Source: Halomonas socia
Lineage (GTDB): Bacteria > Pseudomonadota > Gammaproteobacteria > Pseudomonadales > Halomonadaceae
Assembly: GCF_010977575.1 (NCBI RefSeq)
Contig: NZ_CP048812.1
Coordinates: forward strand, 1,116,001-1,180,000
Direction: 5' to 3'
Length of the DNA: 64,000 bases
Notes under the pieces: model-generated
The model's database searches: none
What the model was told of the DNA's origin: nothing
Seen by the model: the letters and a program-made list of their open reading frames with translations, nothing else
Part shown: positions 1-9,805 of the stretch, piece by piece
How the letters are laid out: each line of letters begins with the position of its first letter
How positions within the stretch are numbered: position 1 is the stretch's first letter
Made by a program: the position numbers and the translations under genes

Positions 1-1
1 C

Positions 2-835
<834 letters not shown>

Positions 836-856
836 TAGCTAACGCAAGACGGCTTG

Positions 857-884
857 GGCGCCACCTTTGGGCGGCGCCTTTTTT
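857..884 (+). terminator. Rho-independent terminator after the zinc receptor gene
   Basis: A GGCGCC/GGCGCC stem (857–862 with 873–878, 10-nt loop) is followed at once by six T residues, 20 bases after the stop codon. Confidence 0.85.
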
Positions 885-1001
885 ATGCAACACTCGGGAC
901 CGGTTCATCACCCTAGAGCCACGGTCCAGGCCGTTTCGCCTGCAAGCGATTTATGGCGTATTAATGCTAGACTCATGATGTCATTGAGAGAGCATGTCGC
1001 A

Positions 1002-1304
1002 ATGCGCCTGACCCATGAACAAATCCACACCATTGTTATGACCGTGCATGGCATCGCCGGTGAAGACGTCGAGGTGCGGCTGTTCGGCTCGCGACTGGAT
1101 GACACCCGTAGGGGAGGCGACCTTGATCTCCTGCTCATTTCTCAACGCCGCCTACCGCGCCTAGCCCTCGCCGAGATCAAGGCAAAGCTCGAAGCACGGC
1201 TCCACCTGCCAGTGGACCTGTTGGCGTACTCCAAAGGTACCCCCCCTTCGCCTTTTCAGGCCATTGCACTTGAGCAGGCCCACCCCCTGGAAGACGCCGC
1301 ATGA
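1002..1304 (+). CDS. mntA: MntA-type nucleotidyltransferase antitoxin (MNT domain)
   Basis: Small (100 aa) minimal nucleotidyltransferase. It shows the polymerase-beta-fold signature GS (29–30) followed by D40-x-D42 and a third acidic residue, D72, in PVDLL. In characterised type VII toxin–antitoxin systems, MntA adenylylates the HEPN toxin HepT and inactivates it. The start at 1002 is chosen because a GAGAGAG ribosome site lies 9 bases upstream and the protein begins where family members begin. A longer reading from 867 or 975 is possible but adds unconserved residues. The stop overlaps the next start as ATGA, so the two genes are translationally coupled. Note the order MNT then HEPN. Confidence 0.85.
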   Translation: MRLTHEQIHTIVMTVHGIAGEDVEVRLFGSRLDDTRRGGDLDLLLISQRRLPRLALAEIKAKLEARLHLPVDLLAYSKGTPPSPFQAIALEQAHPLEDAA

Positions 1305-1828
1305 CACGCGATCTGCTAAAAGAACAGCGTCGCCACCTGGCCATGCTGCTCGAAGCCATACAGCGCTGTGCCTGGTTCCTTCACCAGTCAGATGGCAAAC
1401 TCGAATGGCCGATCGATGCTATCGAGCTTGAGACACATAAGAAGGATGTCGACCTGTTCGAAACCCTGGCCGCCATTAACGAGCGGTTCGCCAAGCTACA
1501 GGATTCCCTCGCTTCGGCCATGCGTCACAGCGCTCTGCTAATGGGCGAGCCTACCGACAGTTTCCTGAAGGTACTGGCCTTCTTCGAGAAGCAGGGGGTG
1601 ATCGACTCCATAGACGACTGGCAACGCAGCCGCATGGTCCGCAACATGGCAGCGCATGACTACGCCACGGACTATAGCGATGTCGCCGAGCACTTCAACC
1701 TGCTCCATGAGCTCAGCGGATGGCTTTTCCAGACGGGAAGAAGGCTGATTCAACTTTGCCGTGATCTGATCGGTATTGAGCCAGCTTCCTCCGACTTCAC
1801 TGACGAGTTCGACCGCATCTTCGCCTAG
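1301..1828 (+). CDS. hepT: HepT-like HEPN-domain toxin
   Basis: Predicted RNase toxin of 175 aa, all-helical, carrying the HEPN active-site motif R114-x4-H119 followed by Y121 (RNMAAHDY), which matches the R-x4-H-x-Y form of HepT. HepT proteins cleave RNA and are silenced when MntA adds AMP to the Tyr of this motif. It is coupled by a 4-base overlap to the upstream MNT gene. At 175 aa it is longer than many HepT proteins, with extra residues before and after the motif. No own promoter is visible. Toxicity and RNA target are inferred from the family, not shown by the sequence. Confidence 0.85.
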   Translation: MTRDLLKEQRRHLAMLLEAIQRCAWFLHQSDGKLEWPIDAIELETHKKDVDLFETLAAINERFAKLQDSLASAMRHSALLMGEPTDSFLKVLAFFEKQGVIDSIDDWQRSRMVRNMAAHDYATDYSDVAEHFNLLHELSGWLFQTGRRLIQLCRDLIGIEPASSDFTDEFDRIFA

Positions 1829-1876
1829 CCAACCCGCTTGTGGGACGATAAACCTTTTCCCGAGAAAGGCAGGGCC

Positions 1877-2551
1877 ATGCTCGAGCTGCGCCGGGTTACG
1901 AAATCCTACGCCACGCCCCAAGGGCCACTCAGGGTCCTCGACGGCGTGGATCTCTCACTCGCCGCCGGCGAGAGCCTGGCACTGATGGGTGAGTCGGGCA
2001 GCGGCAAGTCGACCCTGCTACACCTGGCCGCCGGCCTCGACCTGCCCGATGCCGGCAGCATTCACGTCGACGGCCGGCCACTGGCCGACATGAATGAGGC
2101 CCAGCGCGCGGCGCTGCGCCGGGCGCGGCTGGGGCTGGTGTTTCAGCAGTTCCACCTGGTGCCGAGTCTCAGCGTAGCCGACAACCTGACCCTGCAGGCG
2201 CGCCTCGCCGGACGCCACGACCGCACCTGGTGCGACACCCTGCTGGTGCGGTTGGGGCTTGCCGAGATGGCCCGGCGTTACCCCGAGCAACTCTCCGGCG
2301 GCCAGCAGCAGCGTCTGGCCATCGGCCGCGCTCTGGCGGTACGTCCGGCTCTGCTGCTCGCCGACGAGCCCACCGGCAACCTCGACGAGTCCACCGCCGA
2401 CGAGGTGCTGGCACTGCTGCTCGAGCTGGTTCACGACAGCGGCTGCGCGCTGCTGATGGTGACCCACAGCCCGCGGGTGGCGGCACCGCTGAACCACTGC
2501 CTGACCCTGGCCCACGGCCGCCTGCAGGGCTCCACGAGCGGCGCGCCATGA
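1877..2551 (+). CDS. ABC transporter ATPase, LolD/MacB type
   Basis: ATP-binding subunit of the MacB/LolD class (224 aa). It has Walker [10 protein letters not shown] (38–46), Q-loop Q90, signature LSGGQ (139–143) and Walker B LLLADEP (159–165) followed by TGNLD. ATPases of this class pair with FtsX-like permeases that move lipoproteins or hydrophobic substrates, and the next gene is such a permease. The start at 1877 has an AAAGG/AGGG ribosome site; an in-frame ATG at 1838 lacks one and adds 13 unconserved residues. The stop overlaps the permease start by ATGA. The three genes from 1877 to 6185 form one operon. The substrate is unknown. Confidence 0.9.
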   Translation: MLELRRVTKSYATPQGPLRVLDGVDLSLAAGESLALMGESGSGKSTLLHLAAGLDLPDAGSIHVDGRPLADMNEAQRAALRRARLGLVFQQFHLVPSLSVADNLTLQARLAGRHDRTWCDTLLVRLGLAEMARRYPEQLSGGQQQRLAIGRALAVRPALLLADEPTGNLDESTADEVLALLLELVHDSGCALLMVTHSPRVAAPLNHCLTLAHGRLQGSTSGAP

Positions 2552-5028
2552 TCGCCGCAGCGGCTGCCACCCTGCTCTCGCACTATCGGCGTCATCCCGG
2601 GCAGCTGGTGATGCTGCTACTGGGCCTGTGGGTGGCCAGCGCGCTGTGGAGCGGCGTGCAGGCGATCAACGCCTCGGCTCGTGACAGCTACGACCGCAGC
2701 GCCGCGCTGTTCGACGCCGGGCTCGACCGCATCGAGCGCCGCGACGGCGCACCCCTGACCCTCGACACTTACCTGGCGCTGCGCCAGGCCGGCGTTGCGG
2801 TGTCGCCGCTGATCGAGGGCGAACTGGCACTGGCCGGCGGCGAGCGGGTCACGCTACTCGGCATCGAACCGCTGACCCTGCCAGCCGCCAGCGGCATCCA
2901 GGCCAGCGGCGGGCCGGACGCCCTCGGCGACTTCCTGCAGCCACCCTGGCGAACCCGGCTGGCCGCCGATACCCTGGCCGCCCTCGACACCGCCCGACAC
3001 GGCGAGCGCCTGCTCGACCGCAACCGCCAGCCGCTGCCGCCGCTGGCCCTCGACGCCAGCGTACCGCCGGGCACGCTGGTCACCGATATCGGCGTGGCGG
3101 GAGCGCTGCTGGGCATGCCGGACGATGCGATCAGCCGCCTGCTGATCGCCCCCGGCGACCCCGCCGAGCTGCCCGCGCCGTTGGTACGCCTGCACGCCGA
3201 GCAGCTCGCCGACCCCGGCCAGCTCAGCGACAGCTTTCATCTCAACCTCACCGCCCTGGGCCTACTGGCGCTGGTGGTGGGGCTGTTCATCGTGCATGCC
3301 GCGCTGAGCCTGACCCTGGAACAGCGCCTGGGCATGCTGCGCACGCTGCGCGCCCTGGGCGTGCCCGGCACCACCCTGGTTGCCCTGCTCACCGCCGAGC
3401 TGCTGGTGCTGGGCGTGGTCGGCGCACTGCTGGGCATCGTCAGCGGGGTGTGGCTGGCCGGCCAGCTGCTGCCCGACGTGGCCGCCAGCCTCGCCGCGCT
3501 CTACAGCGAGCAGGTCGGCAGCGAGCTGGCGCTGCCCTGGCACTACTGGCTGGGGGGCCTGGCCATCACCCTCGGCGGCCTGTTCAGCGCCGGCGCCACT
3601 ACCCTGTGGCGGGCGGCACGCCTCGACGTGCTGGCGCTTGGCCAGCGCCAACGCTGGCGCGGTGGGCTGCAGCGCCAGCTGGCGATCATGGCCGTGGTCG
3701 GCGCCGGGCTGTGGCTGCTAGCCCTGGGACTGTGGCTATGGCTCAGCGGCCAACCGCCCGGCGAGCGTCTGCTGGCCGGCTTCGCGCTGGTCGCCATCGG
3801 CCTGCTGGCGGCTACCCTGTGGCTGCCGCCACTGCTCGGGCTGCTGCTGGGCTGGGCGGTGCGGGGGCTGCGTCAGCGCCCGCTGGTGCAGTGGGCGCTG
3901 GCCGACCTGCAGCTGCAGCTACCGCGCCTGCAGCTGGCAATGATGGCACTGCTGCTGGCGCTGGCCACCAACCTCGGTGTCGGCAGCATGGTCGGCGGCT
4001 TTCGTCTCACCTTCCTCGACTGGCTCGACCAGCGGCTGGTCGCCGAAGCCTATGTGCGCCCGCCCACCGAGCAGTTCGAGGCCAGCGTGGCTTGGCTCGA
4101 GGCGCGTGACGAAGTCATCGACCTGCTGCCGACCCGGCGTGCCGATGCCACCCTGCGAGCCGCTGGCGTCGCTGCCCAGCCGGTGGGCGTCTACGGCATC
4201 ACCCCGGCGCCGCGGCTCACCCAGCACTGGCCGCTGCTGCACACCGAGCAGGGCGTGCTCGAGGCCTGGCAGGCTTTCACCGAGGGTGCGGCGTTGATCA
4301 ACGAGCAGCTGGCGATCGCCACCGGCCTGGGGCCCGGCGATCGCCTGACCCTGAGCAGCGCCGAGGGACCGCTCGAGACCGCGATTGCCGCCGTCTACCC
4401 CGACTACGGCAACCCCCGCGGCGAGGTGACGCTGACCACCACGGCACTCGCCGAGCGCTTCGCCGCACCGCCGGGGAGCCTGGGCATCGTGCTGGCCGAG
4501 GGTAGCGATGTCGCCGCGCTGGGCCAGGCGCTCGACCGCGCCATCGACCTGGCCGGCGCCAGCCTGATCGACCAGCAGGCCATGAAGCAGCAGGCCCAGG
4601 CGATCTTCGAGCGCACCTTCGCCATCACCCGGGCGCTCACCGTGCTGACCCTGGCCGTGGCGGGGCTAGCGCTGTTCACCAGCCTGCTGGCCCAGGGCGG
4701 CGAGCGGCGCGCCCAGCTGGCGCCGCTGTGGGCGCTGGGGGTAACGCGGGGGAGGCTTGCCGGGGTGTCGCTGGTCCAGTTGAGCCTGGCGGCACTGGCC
4801 ACCGCGCTGCTGGCGATTCCGCTGGGCATCGCCCTGACCTGGGGGCTGGTGGCGGTGATCAACGTCGCCGCCTTCGGCTGGCGGCTGCCGCTGCATGTCT
4901 TCCCCAGCCAGCTATTGCTGGCCCTGGGCCTGGCACTGGCGGTGGCCTGGCTGGCCGCCCTGATCCCGCTGTGGCGGCTGTGGCGTAGCCGCCCCCGTGA
5001 GCTGCTGATGGAGTTTTCTGCCTCATGA
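2548..5028 (+). CDS. Large FtsX-like ABC permease
   Basis: Inner-membrane permease of 826 aa in the double-FtsX architecture (COG0577 type). It has one N-terminal helix (about 19–36), a periplasmic region, a first membrane bundle from about residue 232 to 482, a second periplasmic region, and a C-terminal bundle (about 690–812). The start is the ATGA overlap with the ATPase gene; the frame is open further upstream but that stretch is antisense-like low-complexity sequence inside the ATPase gene. The following AttH-like gene overlaps by ATGA too. This trio (ATPase, double-FtsX permease, AttH-like exported protein) is a recurring gene set whose substrate is not established. It probably exports or releases a lipid-like molecule; that is inference. 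Confidence 0.9.
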   Translation: MIAAAAATLLSHYRRHPGQLVMLLLGLWVASALWSGVQAINASARDSYDRSAALFDAGLDRIERRDGAPLTLDTYLALRQAGVAVSPLIEGELALAGGERVTLLGIEPLTLPAASGIQASGGPDALGDFLQPPWRTRLAADTLAALDTARHGERLLDRNRQPLPPLALDASVPPGTLVTDIGVAGALLGMPDDAISRLLIAPGDPAELPAPLVRLHAEQLADPGQLSDSFHLNLTALGLLALVVGLFIVHAALSLTLEQRLGMLRTLRALGVPGTTLVALLTAELLVLGVVGALLGIVSGVWLAGQLLPDVAASLAALYSEQVGSELALPWHYWLGGLAITLGGLFSAGATTLWRAARLDVLALGQRQRWRGGLQRQLAIMAVVGAGLWLLALGLWLWLSGQPPGERLLAGFALVAIGLLAATLWLPPLLGLLLGWAVRGLRQRPLVQWALADLQLQLPRLQLAMMALLLALATNLGVGSMVGGFRLTFLDWLDQRLVAEAYVRPPTEQFEASVAWLEARDEVIDLLPTRRADATLRAAGVAAQPVGVYGITPAPRLTQHWPLLHTEQGVLEAWQAFTEGAALINEQLAIATGLGPGDRLTLSSAEGPLETAIAAVYPDYGNPRGEVTLTTTALAERFAAPPGSLGIVLAEGSDVAALGQALDRAIDLAGASLIDQQAMKQQAQAIFERTFAITRALTVLTLAVAGLALFTSLLAQGGERRAQLAPLWALGVTRGRLAGVSLVQLSLAALATALLAIPLGIALTWGLVAVINVAAFGWRLPLHVFPSQLLLALGLALAVAWLAALIPLWRLWRSRPRELLMEFSAS

Positions 5029-6185
5029 CCCGTCGCCTGCTGCTCTTGACAGCCGCCCTACTCGCTCTGGCACTGGTGCTGCGCCCCAGCGCTGTCACTG
5101 AGTCTCCCCAAGGCTTCGCCGGCCTGGGCGCCGAGGCCGAGGGCTACGCCGAGGCCGGCCCTGGCCAGCCGCTGCGTTTTCCCGACGACCACGGCCCTCA
5201 CCCCGATTACCGTATCGAGTGGTGGTACCTGACCGCCAACCTGGCAGATGAGCAGGGCCAGCCGCTAGGTATTCAGTGGACGCTGTTTCGCCAGGCCCTG
5301 GCGCCACCCGACGCATCGCCGGTCGAGCCGACGCGGCCCTGGCACAGCCGCCAGCTGTGGATGGCACATGCCGCGGTCTCCCGCGGCGAGCGGCATCTGG
5401 TCGAGGAGCGCTTCGCGCGCGGCCTCACGCTGCCCGATGCCGAGGCGCGCCGCGCCCAGGCCGGTGCCGTGGCCGAGCCGTTCGCCGCCTGGCTCGACGA
5501 CTGGCGACTGAACAGCCGGGTGGTCGACCCGGCGGGGGATACCTTCGAGCAGCTCGAGGTCAGCGCCAGCGGCGAGGACGCCGGCCAGCCGTTCGGCTAC
5601 CGCCTGACGCTGACCGCCGAAGGGCCATTGGTGCTCCACGGCGAGGCCGGATTCAGCCAGAAGTCCGCCGACGGCCAGGGCTCCTACTACTACAGCCAGC
5701 CGTTCTGGCGCGTAGAGGGCGAGGTCGAACTGGACGGCGAGACGCATCGCGTCTCAGGACGCGGCTGGCTCGACCGCGAGTGGAGCAGCCAGCTGCTCGG
5801 CCCCACCCAGCAGGGCTGGGACTGGTTCTCGCTGCACCTCGACGACGGCCACCGGCTGATGGCCTTTCGCCTACGCGGCGGCGGCCGCGATGGCGACGAC
5901 TACCTCTCGGGCAGCTGGATCGCCCCGGACGGCAGCCTGACCCCGCTCAGCGGTGACGACCTGGCGCTGATACCCCAGCAGACCAGCAGCGCAGCCGGGC
6001 GCGAGGTGCCGACCCGCTGGCGGCTGCAGCTGCCCGGGCAGGGGCTGGACCTGGCGGTGACCGCACGCCACCCCGAGCGCTGGATGGAGACCGCCTTCGC
6101 CTACTGGGAGGGCGAGGTCGTGGCCGTCGACCATGATAGCGGCGAGCGGCAGGGAGAGGGCTACCTGGAGATGACCGGCTACTAG
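5025..6185 (+). CDS. AttH/CrtC-like lipocalin-fold exported protein
   Basis: Predicted secreted or membrane-anchored protein (386 aa) of the AttH / hydroxyneurosporene-synthase-like superfamily (COG5621). Residues 1–19 form a hydrophobic signal or anchor. The start of the domain shows the family hallmark YRIEWWYLTANL near residues 63–74, with later Trp/Tyr-rich strands (GSYYYSQPFW, GWLDREWSSQLLG, GWDWFSLHLDDG). CrtC proteins hydrate carotenoids, but relatives next to ABC transporters have no proven reaction. Translationally coupled to the permease by a 4-base overlap, so it probably acts in the periplasm on the transported compound. Confidence 0.85.
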   Translation: MTRRLLLLTAALLALALVLRPSAVTESPQGFAGLGAEAEGYAEAGPGQPLRFPDDHGPHPDYRIEWWYLTANLADEQGQPLGIQWTLFRQALAPPDASPVEPTRPWHSRQLWMAHAAVSRGERHLVEERFARGLTLPDAEARRAQAGAVAEPFAAWLDDWRLNSRVVDPAGDTFEQLEVSASGEDAGQPFGYRLTLTAEGPLVLHGEAGFSQKSADGQGSYYYSQPFWRVEGEVELDGETHRVSGRGWLDREWSSQLLGPTQQGWDWFSLHLDDGHRLMAFRLRGGGRDGDDYLSGSWIAPDGSLTPLSGDDLALIPQQTSSAAGREVPTRWRLQLPGQGLDLAVTARHPERWMETAFAYWEGEVVAVDHDSGERQGEGYLEMTGY

Positions 6186-6327
6186 GCCAACGCCGCCACT
6201 TCGTCCAAATATTGTCCAACTATTGTATTGCGACCCGGTAGTGAGACGACCGCAGTGTCGCAGAAAACTCGCCTGATGCCTCATCCTCTCCTACATTACC
6301 TGTACACTCACTCATGAGGCGCAAGTC

Positions 6328-6672
6328 ATGGCTGACAGCCCCCATCCGGTGTCGGGCAGCATCACCCTGAAGCAGTTGAGCCGCGGCATCGCCGACGGCC
6401 ACACGCCGATCGTCGAGGTCGAGTCCCAGGACGGCATCTACATCGTGCGGCTTCACTATTCAAACGGCGTGGCCGAACTGTCCGACGAGCACGGCAAGAC
6501 CCGCACCTTCCTGGGCACCGGCGAGATCCGCGACCTGCTCGGTGAAACCGGCCTGACCCACGGCGTATTGACCTGGGCCGACCAGTGCGGCGACGAGATG
6601 ATCGGCGTCCCGGGGCATGCCATTACCCCCGACGAGATGCTCGCCTACGGCACGCGGATCTCGTTTCGCTGA
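6328..6672 (+). CDS. Small conserved hypothetical protein (possibly DUF6482)
   Basis: 114-aa soluble protein with no signal peptide or membrane segment. It has a compact alpha/beta look (EVESQDGIYIVRLHY, then TRTFLGTGEIRDLLGETG) similar to short Halomonadaceae proteins that I associate, with moderate confidence, with DUF6482. The ATG at 6328 is preceded by GAGG at 8 bases. It is monocistronic, between the AttH-like operon and the oppositely oriented glyoxalase gene. No function can be assigned. Confidence 0.75.
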   Translation: MADSPHPVSGSITLKQLSRGIADGHTPIVEVESQDGIYIVRLHYSNGVAELSDEHGKTRTFLGTGEIRDLLGETGLTHGVLTWADQCGDEMIGVPGHAITPDEMLAYGTRISFR

Positions 6673-6746
6673 GCCCAACGCAAACGCGGCACCCCCGGAG
6701 GTGAGTCAAGTGTCCCAGGGCGCCGCGATCATCGCAGGTGCAGGCA

Positions 6747-7280
6747 TCAGTCGCCGAGACGGTTCAGCCGTGCGGCCTCGACGATCTCGATCCAGTAGCC
6801 GTCGACGTCCTTGATGAAGGCTACATCCTTCATCTTGCCCTGGTCGGGGCGCTTGATGTATTCGACGTCGTTGGCATCGAACCAGGCCACCGCGGCATCG
6901 AGGTCCGGCACGCTGAAGCAGATATGCCCGAAGCCCTGGGGCTCGGCATTGCCGTCGTGGTAGGCGAATCCCTGCTGGTCTTCGGTGCCCCAGTTGTGGG
7001 TCAACTCGAGCAGGCCCTTCTGGCTGAAGGTCCATACCGTGCGCTGCCCGTCATCCTCCGGCACCTCGTCGCCAGCCTCGAGCTTGGCCAGGAAATAGAG
7101 GCTGAACTGCATCTCCTCGAAGTCGAGCCGCCGTATCACCTGCATGCCGAACACCCGAGTATAGAAGGCCAGCGCCTTCTCGGGATCCTTGATACGCAGC
7201 ATGGTGTGATTGAGACGGAAGCCCTGGGATTCGGCGCTAGGCGCCGCGACGCCGGGGTGCTGCTCACCGTTGAAGCTCAT
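6747..7280 (-). CDS. gloA: Lactoylglutathione lyase (glyoxalase I)
   Basis: Cytosolic metalloenzyme (177 aa) that isomerises the hemithioacetal of methylglyoxal and glutathione to S-lactoylglutathione. It resembles the longer eukaryote/Pseudomonas-type GLO1: LELTHNWGTE, RGFGH-like QGFGHI and DGYWIEI are all present. The expected metal ligands are H25, E92, H119 and E165. The start at 7280 has a strong AGGAGAGG ribosome site, so the upstream in-frame Met at 7307 is rejected. The longer class often uses Zn2+, whereas the short class uses Ni2+; metal use here is inference. Convergent with the small hypothetical gene. Confidence 0.95.
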   Translation of the reverse strand: MSFNGEQHPGVAAPSAESQGFRLNHTMLRIKDPEKALAFYTRVFGMQVIRRLDFEEMQFSLYFLAKLEAGDEVPEDDGQRTVWTFSQKGLLELTHNWGTEDQQGFAYHDGNAEPQGFGHICFSVPDLDAAVAWFDANDVEYIKRPDQGKMKDVAFIKDVDGYWIEIVEAARLNRLGD

Positions 7281-7364
7281 CGGTCCTCTCCTTGTCGTAT
7301 ATAGCAACGTTCAGTCGGTATGGGGGCGATAGGGACGAGTTACCAGCCCCCTCGCCCGCCAGTG

Positions 7365-8948
7365 TCATACGGCACCCTCGCGCATCAGCTGGCCGATGTG
7401 CTCCGCCTGGCGGATCGCCAATGCAACGATGGTCAGGGTCGGGTTTTCCGCTGCCGAGGTGGTGAACTGACTGCCGTCGGAAATGAACAGGTTGGCGATC
7501 TCGTGGCTCTGCCCGTAGGCGTTGCAGACGCCATCCTCGGCGCGCTCGCTCATTCGACAGGTGCCCAGGTTATGGGTCGATGGATAGGGCGGCACCTCGT
7601 AGATATCGCGTGCACCCACCGCACGATATAGCTCACTGCCCTGCCGATAGCCGTGCTCGCGCATTGCCACATCATTGGGATGGTCGTCGTAGTGCACATT
7701 GGCCACCGGCAAGCCGTACTGATCCTTCGCCGCATCGTTGAGTGTGATGCGATTGGTGTCCCTCGGCATGTCCTCGCCCACCAACCACATGCCTGCCATA
7801 TGGTCATATTGGTCGAGGGCTCCGGCGAAACGGCTTCCCCAGGCCCCCGGGTCGAGAAACGCCGCCATGAACGGCAAGCCTAGCGCCAGGGTTTCCATCT
7901 CGTAGCCGCCGACGAAGCCCCGCGACGGGTCATGTCGCGACTCGTCGGAGATGATCCCAGCCATGGTGGTGCCGCGGTACATGTGCACCGGCTCGTCGAA
8001 CGTGGCGTACACGGAGCCTGTCATGTGGCGCATGTAGTTCCGCCCGACCTGCCCCGAGCCGTTGGCCAGGCCATCGGGAAAACGAGACGATGCCGAGTTG
8101 AGCAGCAGCCTCGGCGTTTCGATAGAGTTCCCCGCGACGGCGACCAGGCGCGCCTTCTGGCGCTTTTCGTTGCCCTCTGCATCGAAATAGACCACCGCCG
8201 TGACACGGCCGGTATCGTCATGCTCGATGCGCGCCACGTGGGACTCCGCGCGCAGTTCCATGTGCCCGGTGGCGATTGCCTCAGGCAGCTCGGTATACAG
8301 CGTCGACCACTTGGCCCCCACCTTGCAGCCCTGAAAGCAAAAGCCGCGCTGCTGGCAAGCTGCCCGACCGTTGCGGTTCTCACTGTTGATGGCCATGTGT
8401 CCGGTGTTGCAGGAGTAACCGAGCTTTTCGGCACCGGCATGCATGACCTTGAAGTTGTTATTGCCGGGTAGCCCCTTGTTGTCGTGGGTGCGGGTCACAC
8501 CCATGCGCCGCTCGGCGTTGTCGTAATAGGGCGCCAGGTCAGCGTAGCTCAGCGGCCAATCGAGCAGATTGGCATCCTCCACCGCGCCGTAGGTCGTCAA
8601 CGCCTGGAACTCGTGGGGCTGAAAGCGCAGGCTGGCGCCGGCCCAGTGGACGGTGGTGCCGCCCACCGACTTGACGATCCACGCCGGCAAGTTGGGGAAG
8701 TCCCGGGCGAGGCGAAAACTACCCGTGGTCGTACGGTTGTCCAGCCAGGCCAACTGAGCGAAGGACGCCCACTCATCGGCGAGAAAGTCACTGCGGGTGT
8801 GCAGCTTCCCGGCTTCGAGCACCACGACATCCATGCCCTGCCGAGCGAGTTCATTAGCCAGGGTACCGCCGCCGGCCCCCGAGCCGATGATCACCACGAC
8901 GCTGTCGTCATCGTGGGAGTAGGTATTCTGTTTATCGGTCATGGCCAT
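7365..8948 (-). CDS. GMC-family FAD oxidoreductase (gluconate 2-dehydrogenase flavoprotein type)
   Basis: 527-aa flavoprotein oxidising an alcohol or sugar-acid substrate. The FAD-binding GSGAGG motif is at 22–27, followed by the VVVLEAG strand. The C-terminal half has the catalytic region STHNLGTCRM (H459) and AENPTLTIVALA near residue 502. No signal peptide is present. The downstream gene on the same strand order (8985–9548, transcribed first) is the Tat-exported small subunit, and such flavoproteins are carried to the periplasm with it. The start has a GAGGAG ribosome site 8 bases upstream, preceded by an exact AACAACAA motif that may bind Hfq/Crc. The natural substrate is not evident. Confidence 0.9.
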   Translation of the reverse strand: MAMTDKQNTYSHDDDSVVVIIGSGAGGGTLANELARQGMDVVVLEAGKLHTRSDFLADEWASFAQLAWLDNRTTTGSFRLARDFPNLPAWIVKSVGGTTVHWAGASLRFQPHEFQALTTYGAVEDANLLDWPLSYADLAPYYDNAERRMGVTRTHDNKGLPGNNNFKVMHAGAEKLGYSCNTGHMAINSENRNGRAACQQRGFCFQGCKVGAKWSTLYTELPEAIATGHMELRAESHVARIEHDDTGRVTAVVYFDAEGNEKRQKARLVAVAGNSIETPRLLLNSASSRFPDGLANGSGQVGRNYMRHMTGSVYATFDEPVHMYRGTTMAGIISDESRHDPSRGFVGGYEMETLALGLPFMAAFLDPGAWGSRFAGALDQYDHMAGMWLVGEDMPRDTNRITLNDAAKDQYGLPVANVHYDDHPNDVAMREHGYRQGSELYRAVGARDIYEVPPYPSTHNLGTCRMSERAEDGVCNAYGQSHEIANLFISDGSQFTTSAAENPTLTIVALAIRQAEHIGQLMREGAV

Positions 8949-8968
8949 GATGGCGACTCCTCATATCG

Positions 8969-8976
8969 TTGTTGTT
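8969..8976 (-). promoter_or_regulatory. Candidate Hfq/Crc CA motif in the leader of the GMC oxidoreductase
   Basis: On the minus strand this reads AACAACAA, an exact AAnAAnAA match. It lies 6 bases before the GAGGAG ribosome site of the GMC gene, inside the leader between the two subunit genes. Confidence 0.5.
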
Positions 8977-8984
8977 GGAGCGAC

Positions 8985-9548
8985 TCAGACGCTTTCATTG
9001 GGCAGATAGCCACCCGCCGGCTTAGGGGGGTCGGGCAGCCAGGTCAGGTCATTGAAACCACGCTGCAGATAGCCGGCATCCCCTTCGCTGCCTTGATAGC
9101 CGAAGTGGGCGTAGGCCAGCGGATTGTCATAGAGCGTCACGACGGCGGGCCCGCGAACCTGCTCAAAAAACGCCGAGCCAGCCATGGCCTCGAGCTGCGC
9201 CAAGCGCTCGGTCTCCGCTCGAGATAGCCAGTCGCCCCCGGCGGCTGCATCTAGCTCGGCCACCCCCTGCTGCAGAAGGTCGAGCGTCTGGCTATCGGCG
9301 GCACGCCGATCCTGGTCCTTGACCGTCAACGCATAGACGGCATCTTCCAATTCAGAGTGGGGAAATATCTGCCGCGTCATGGCGAGTAGCACCTCACCCT
9401 CATGGGAACTTAGGTGGTCGAGCGACATCGCCCAGCTGCGCGACGGTGCCAGCAGGGCGATGGGGCCGCTGGCCAGAGCCAGGGTGCCTGCCAGCACCCC
9501 TCCGCTGGACTTGAGGAAAACACGACGGGTAAGCGACGTGGTCAACAT
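8985..9548 (-). CDS. Gluconate 2-dehydrogenase subunit 3 family protein, Tat-exported
   Basis: Small subunit (187 aa) of a membrane-bound GMC dehydrogenase. Residues 1–40 are a twin-arginine signal: TRRVFLKSS at 7–15 followed by a hydrophobic stretch (GVLAGTLALASGPIALLA). The mature part ends with the typical AHFGYQGSEGD and GFNDLTW region. The start at 9548 is chosen for its GGGAGG ribosome site; an upstream in-frame Met at 9587 would bury the Tat motif. In the family this subunit escorts the flavoprotein through the Tat pore and links it to a cytochrome c subunit; no such cytochrome gene is adjacent here. Confidence 0.88.
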   Translation of the reverse strand: MLTTSLTRRVFLKSSGGVLAGTLALASGPIALLAPSRSWAMSLDHLSSHEGEVLLAMTRQIFPHSELEDAVYALTVKDQDRRAADSQTLDLLQQGVAELDAAAGGDWLSRAETERLAQLEAMAGSAFFEQVRGPAVVTLYDNPLAYAHFGYQGSEGDAGYLQRGFNDLTWLPDPPKPAGGYLPNESV

Positions 9549-9805
9549 GGCGAGCCTCCCAGGGAAGCAGGCGGGGGCGATTTCCATCGTCTCCCGCGAT
9601 TGTTGTGATTATCGGGTAGACGCATCCATTGGCATCTCATTGCAGGCTAGGCCGAGCGCTCCTGCAGGGGGTAACAATGGGCTACTACGTAGACCAAGGT
9701 CTGGGCCAGCGGGCCAAGGCAGGGTCTCGTGTTCAAGGGGGATGGCCGCGTCGCAAGGATGGCGCTAATGTAATATAGGTAACGGCTACGAAAGAGGGCC
9801 TCGGC

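Noticed and set aside
2230-2547. N-terminal extension of the FtsX-like permease reading through the ATPase gene
   Set aside because: The added residues are Arg/Ala-rich out-of-frame translation of the ATPase gene; the ATGA start at 2548 is the natural one.
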